Assembly (NCBI RefSeq): GCF_027213965.1
Contig: NZ_JAPWGX010000002.1
Span: 62,001-126,000 of the forward strand
Direction of reading: 5' to 3'
DNA length: 64,000 nucleotides
Source of the DNA: Maritalea porphyrae
GTDB taxonomy: Bacteria > Pseudomonadota > Alphaproteobacteria > Rhizobiales > Devosiaceae
Shown here: positions 62,872 to 64,000 of the stretch, piece by piece
Position numbering within the stretch: the first letter of the stretch is position 1
Layout of the letters: every line of letters begins with the position of its first letter
Made by a program: the position numbers and the translations under genes
The notes under the pieces: generated by a model
Seen by the model: the letters and a program-made list of their open reading frames with translations, nothing else
Database searches by the model: none
Told to the model about the DNA's origin: nothing

Positions 62872-64000
62872 ATGTCTATTATGCAGCTTGAAAGCTATGC
62901 GAACGGCCAGTGGGTGGGACCATCTGGCAAAACGCGCAAAATATTTTCTGCCGTAACTGGCGAAGAAATCGCGGTAGCCGGATCAGACGGTTTGGATTTC
63001 CAAGCCATGATCGATTTTGCGAAGCAAAAAGGTGGCCCTGCGCTCCGGGCGATGACATTTCATGATCGGGCGCGGATGCTTAAAGCATTGGCGACTTATC
63101 TCAACGAACGACGCGAGCCACTTTACGAGCTTTCTTATAAAACGGGAGCCACACTTGCCGACAGCAAAGTCGATATTGATGGCGGCATTGGCACCATGTT
63201 TGTTTATGCATCAAAGGGTCGCCGCGAAATGCCTGATGGGCACATCTACCCGGATGGCGACCTAGAAGTCTTGTCACGTAACGGCACGTTTTTAGGTCAA
63301 CATTATTGCACACCTTTGCTTGGTGTCGCGGTGCACATTAATGCATTCAACTTCCCCATGTGGGGCATGTTGGAAAAGCTCGCACCAACTTTGCTTGCTG
63401 GCGTTCCAGCGATTGTGAAGCCTGCGACCTCGACGTCATATCTCACCGAAGCATGTGTGAAGATGATGGTTGAGAGCGGCATATTGCCTGAAGGTGCGGT
63501 GCAGTTGATTATGGGCGGTACGGGCGATCTATTGGATCGTTTGGATTGCCAAGATGTGGTGAGCTTTACGGGTTCAGCCAACACAGCCTCTTACCTCAAG
63601 TCGAATAAAAACATCCTTGATAAGGGCGTGCGCTTTGTCGCTGAACAAGACAGCCTCAACGCCTCAGTGCTTGGCCCGGATGCAACCTCTGAAACGCCCG
63701 AGTTCGACCTGTTCATCAAAGAAGCTTCGCGCGAAATGACCACAAAAGCTGGTCAGAAATGTACCGCGATCCGGCGGATGATTGTGCCAAACGATCGGGT
63801 TCAAGATGTGATCAATGCGATGAGTGCACGGCTCGACAAAACGGTCATTGGCGACCCGGCGGCCGAAGGCACCCGCATGGGCGCCCTCGCCTCTTTGGAT
63901 CAAAAGCGTGACGTGCTCGAAAAGGCCGCTGAAATTGGCACTGAGTGCGAATTGGCTTATGGCGATCAAGCTTCGATGCAACTGAACGGTGACGGTCTAG
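62872..64000 (+). CDS. paaZ: PaaZ, oxepin-CoA hydrolase/dehydrogenase, N-terminal part
   Basis: N-terminal aldehyde-dehydrogenase half of the bifunctional PaaZ protein, 376 codons visible, cut by the window end. It carries SYANGQWVGPSG, the substrate segment INAFNFPMWGMLEKLAPTL and the catalytic Cys in AGQKCTAIRRM (near residue 295), plus VVSFTGSANTASYL. The C-terminal hydratase half (oxepin-CoA ring opening) should lie to the right. AAGGG precedes the ATG about 9 nt upstream. It ends the plus-strand gene set seen here. Confidence 0.93.
   Translation, partial: MSIMQLESYANGQWVGPSGKTRKIFSAVTGEEIAVAGSDGLDFQAMIDFAKQKGGPALRAMTFHDRARMLKALATYLNERREPLYELSYKTGATLADSKVDIDGGIGTMFVYASKGRREMPDGHIYPDGDLEVLSRNGTFLGQHYCTPLLGVAVHINAFNFPMWGMLEKLAPTLLAGVPAIVKPATSTSYLTEACVKMMVESGILPEGAVQLIMGGTGDLLDRLDCQDVVSFTGSANTASYLKSNKNILDKGVRFVAEQDSLNASVLGPDATSETPEFDLFIKEASREMTTKAGQKCTAIRRMIVPNDRVQDVINAMSARLDKTVIGDPAAEGTRMGALASLDQKRDVLEKAAEIGTECELAYGDQASMQLNGDGL

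Noticed and set aside
1-64000. tRNA, rRNA, CRISPR array, insertion sequence or prophage
   Set aside because: I saw no cloverleaf-like sequence with CCA-type end, no rRNA stretches, no regularly spaced repeats and no transposase or integrase reading frame.

Overview
The window looks like chromosomal DNA of an aerobic, probably marine alphaproteobacterium. The supporting evidence is the Flp/Tad pilus genes, the Entner-Doudoroff trio zwf-pgl-edd, the nucleoside-salvage operon with an ALDH16-type dehydrogenase, the phenylacetate genes and the moderate GC content. Hyphomicrobiales (Devosia/Maritalea-like) is my best guess at order, but that is only an inference. I see no rRNA, tRNA, insertion sequence, prophage or CRISPR array. 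Genes are tightly packed, often with ATGA/TAATG overlaps.

Layout. 1-4.8 kb: end of a Flp/Tad pilus locus (cpaC partial, cpaB, cpaA and the flp pilin on minus; a stand-alone pilus N-domain protein and two TadE-like pseudopilins on plus). 4.8-5.5 kb: a HAD hydrolase. 5.5-18.4 kb: one long minus-strand nucleoside operon. It encodes a BMP-type nucleoside ABC importer, cytidine deaminase, purine nucleoside phosphorylase, deoxyribose-phosphate aldolase, a two-domain aldehyde dehydrogenase, a small unknown protein, thymidine phosphorylase, phosphopentomutase and uracil phosphoribosyltransferase. A near-consensus RutR box lies at its head. 18.6-22.2 kb: a YnjBCD-type ABC importer. 22.3-27.4 kb: a CoxG-like protein, then a plus-strand operon of three poorly known helical/coiled-coil proteins (the first perhaps distantly TelA-like) followed by a methyltransferase. 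27.4-33 kb: a lipoprotein, then edd, pgl, zwf and a glucosamine-kinase-like gene.

33-46.9 kb: a large cobalamin cluster on both strands (DUF1636, cobP, cbiB/cobD, cobQ, cobB, cobA, cbiD, cobK, cobM, cbiG-cobJ fusion, cobI, cobL, cobH, cbiX, and a small His-containing membrane protein). CbiX, CbiD and CbiG are present, and the oxygen-dependent CobG/CobZ, CobF and CobNST are absent here. The cluster therefore encodes the early-cobalt-insertion (anaerobic-type) route. 47.4-52 kb: a diguanylate cyclase, a tandem HD-domain protein, a MerR metal sensor divergent from a short CDF transporter, a DUF1697 protein and a HAD phosphatase. 52-64 kb: a TRAP transporter and TetR regulator downstream of paaK-paaJ-paaI-paaG on minus; divergently, a fused hydratase/3-hydroxyacyl-CoA dehydrogenase, a cytochrome P450 and paaZ (cut by the window end) on plus.

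How the genes work together. The nucleoside operon imports nucleosides, splits them into base and (deoxy)ribose-1-phosphate, and degrades deoxyribose to glyceraldehyde-3-phosphate and acetaldehyde. The Entner-Doudoroff trio oxidises glucose-6-phosphate to KDPG. The paa genes take phenylacetyl-CoA towards succinyl-CoA and acetyl-CoA, probably under the local TetR regulator. The least explained parts are the 22.9-26.6 kb operon, DUF1636 and the small His protein in the cobalamin cluster, the structured leader at 46.9-47.4 kb, the P450 in the phenylacetate cluster and the tandem HD protein.
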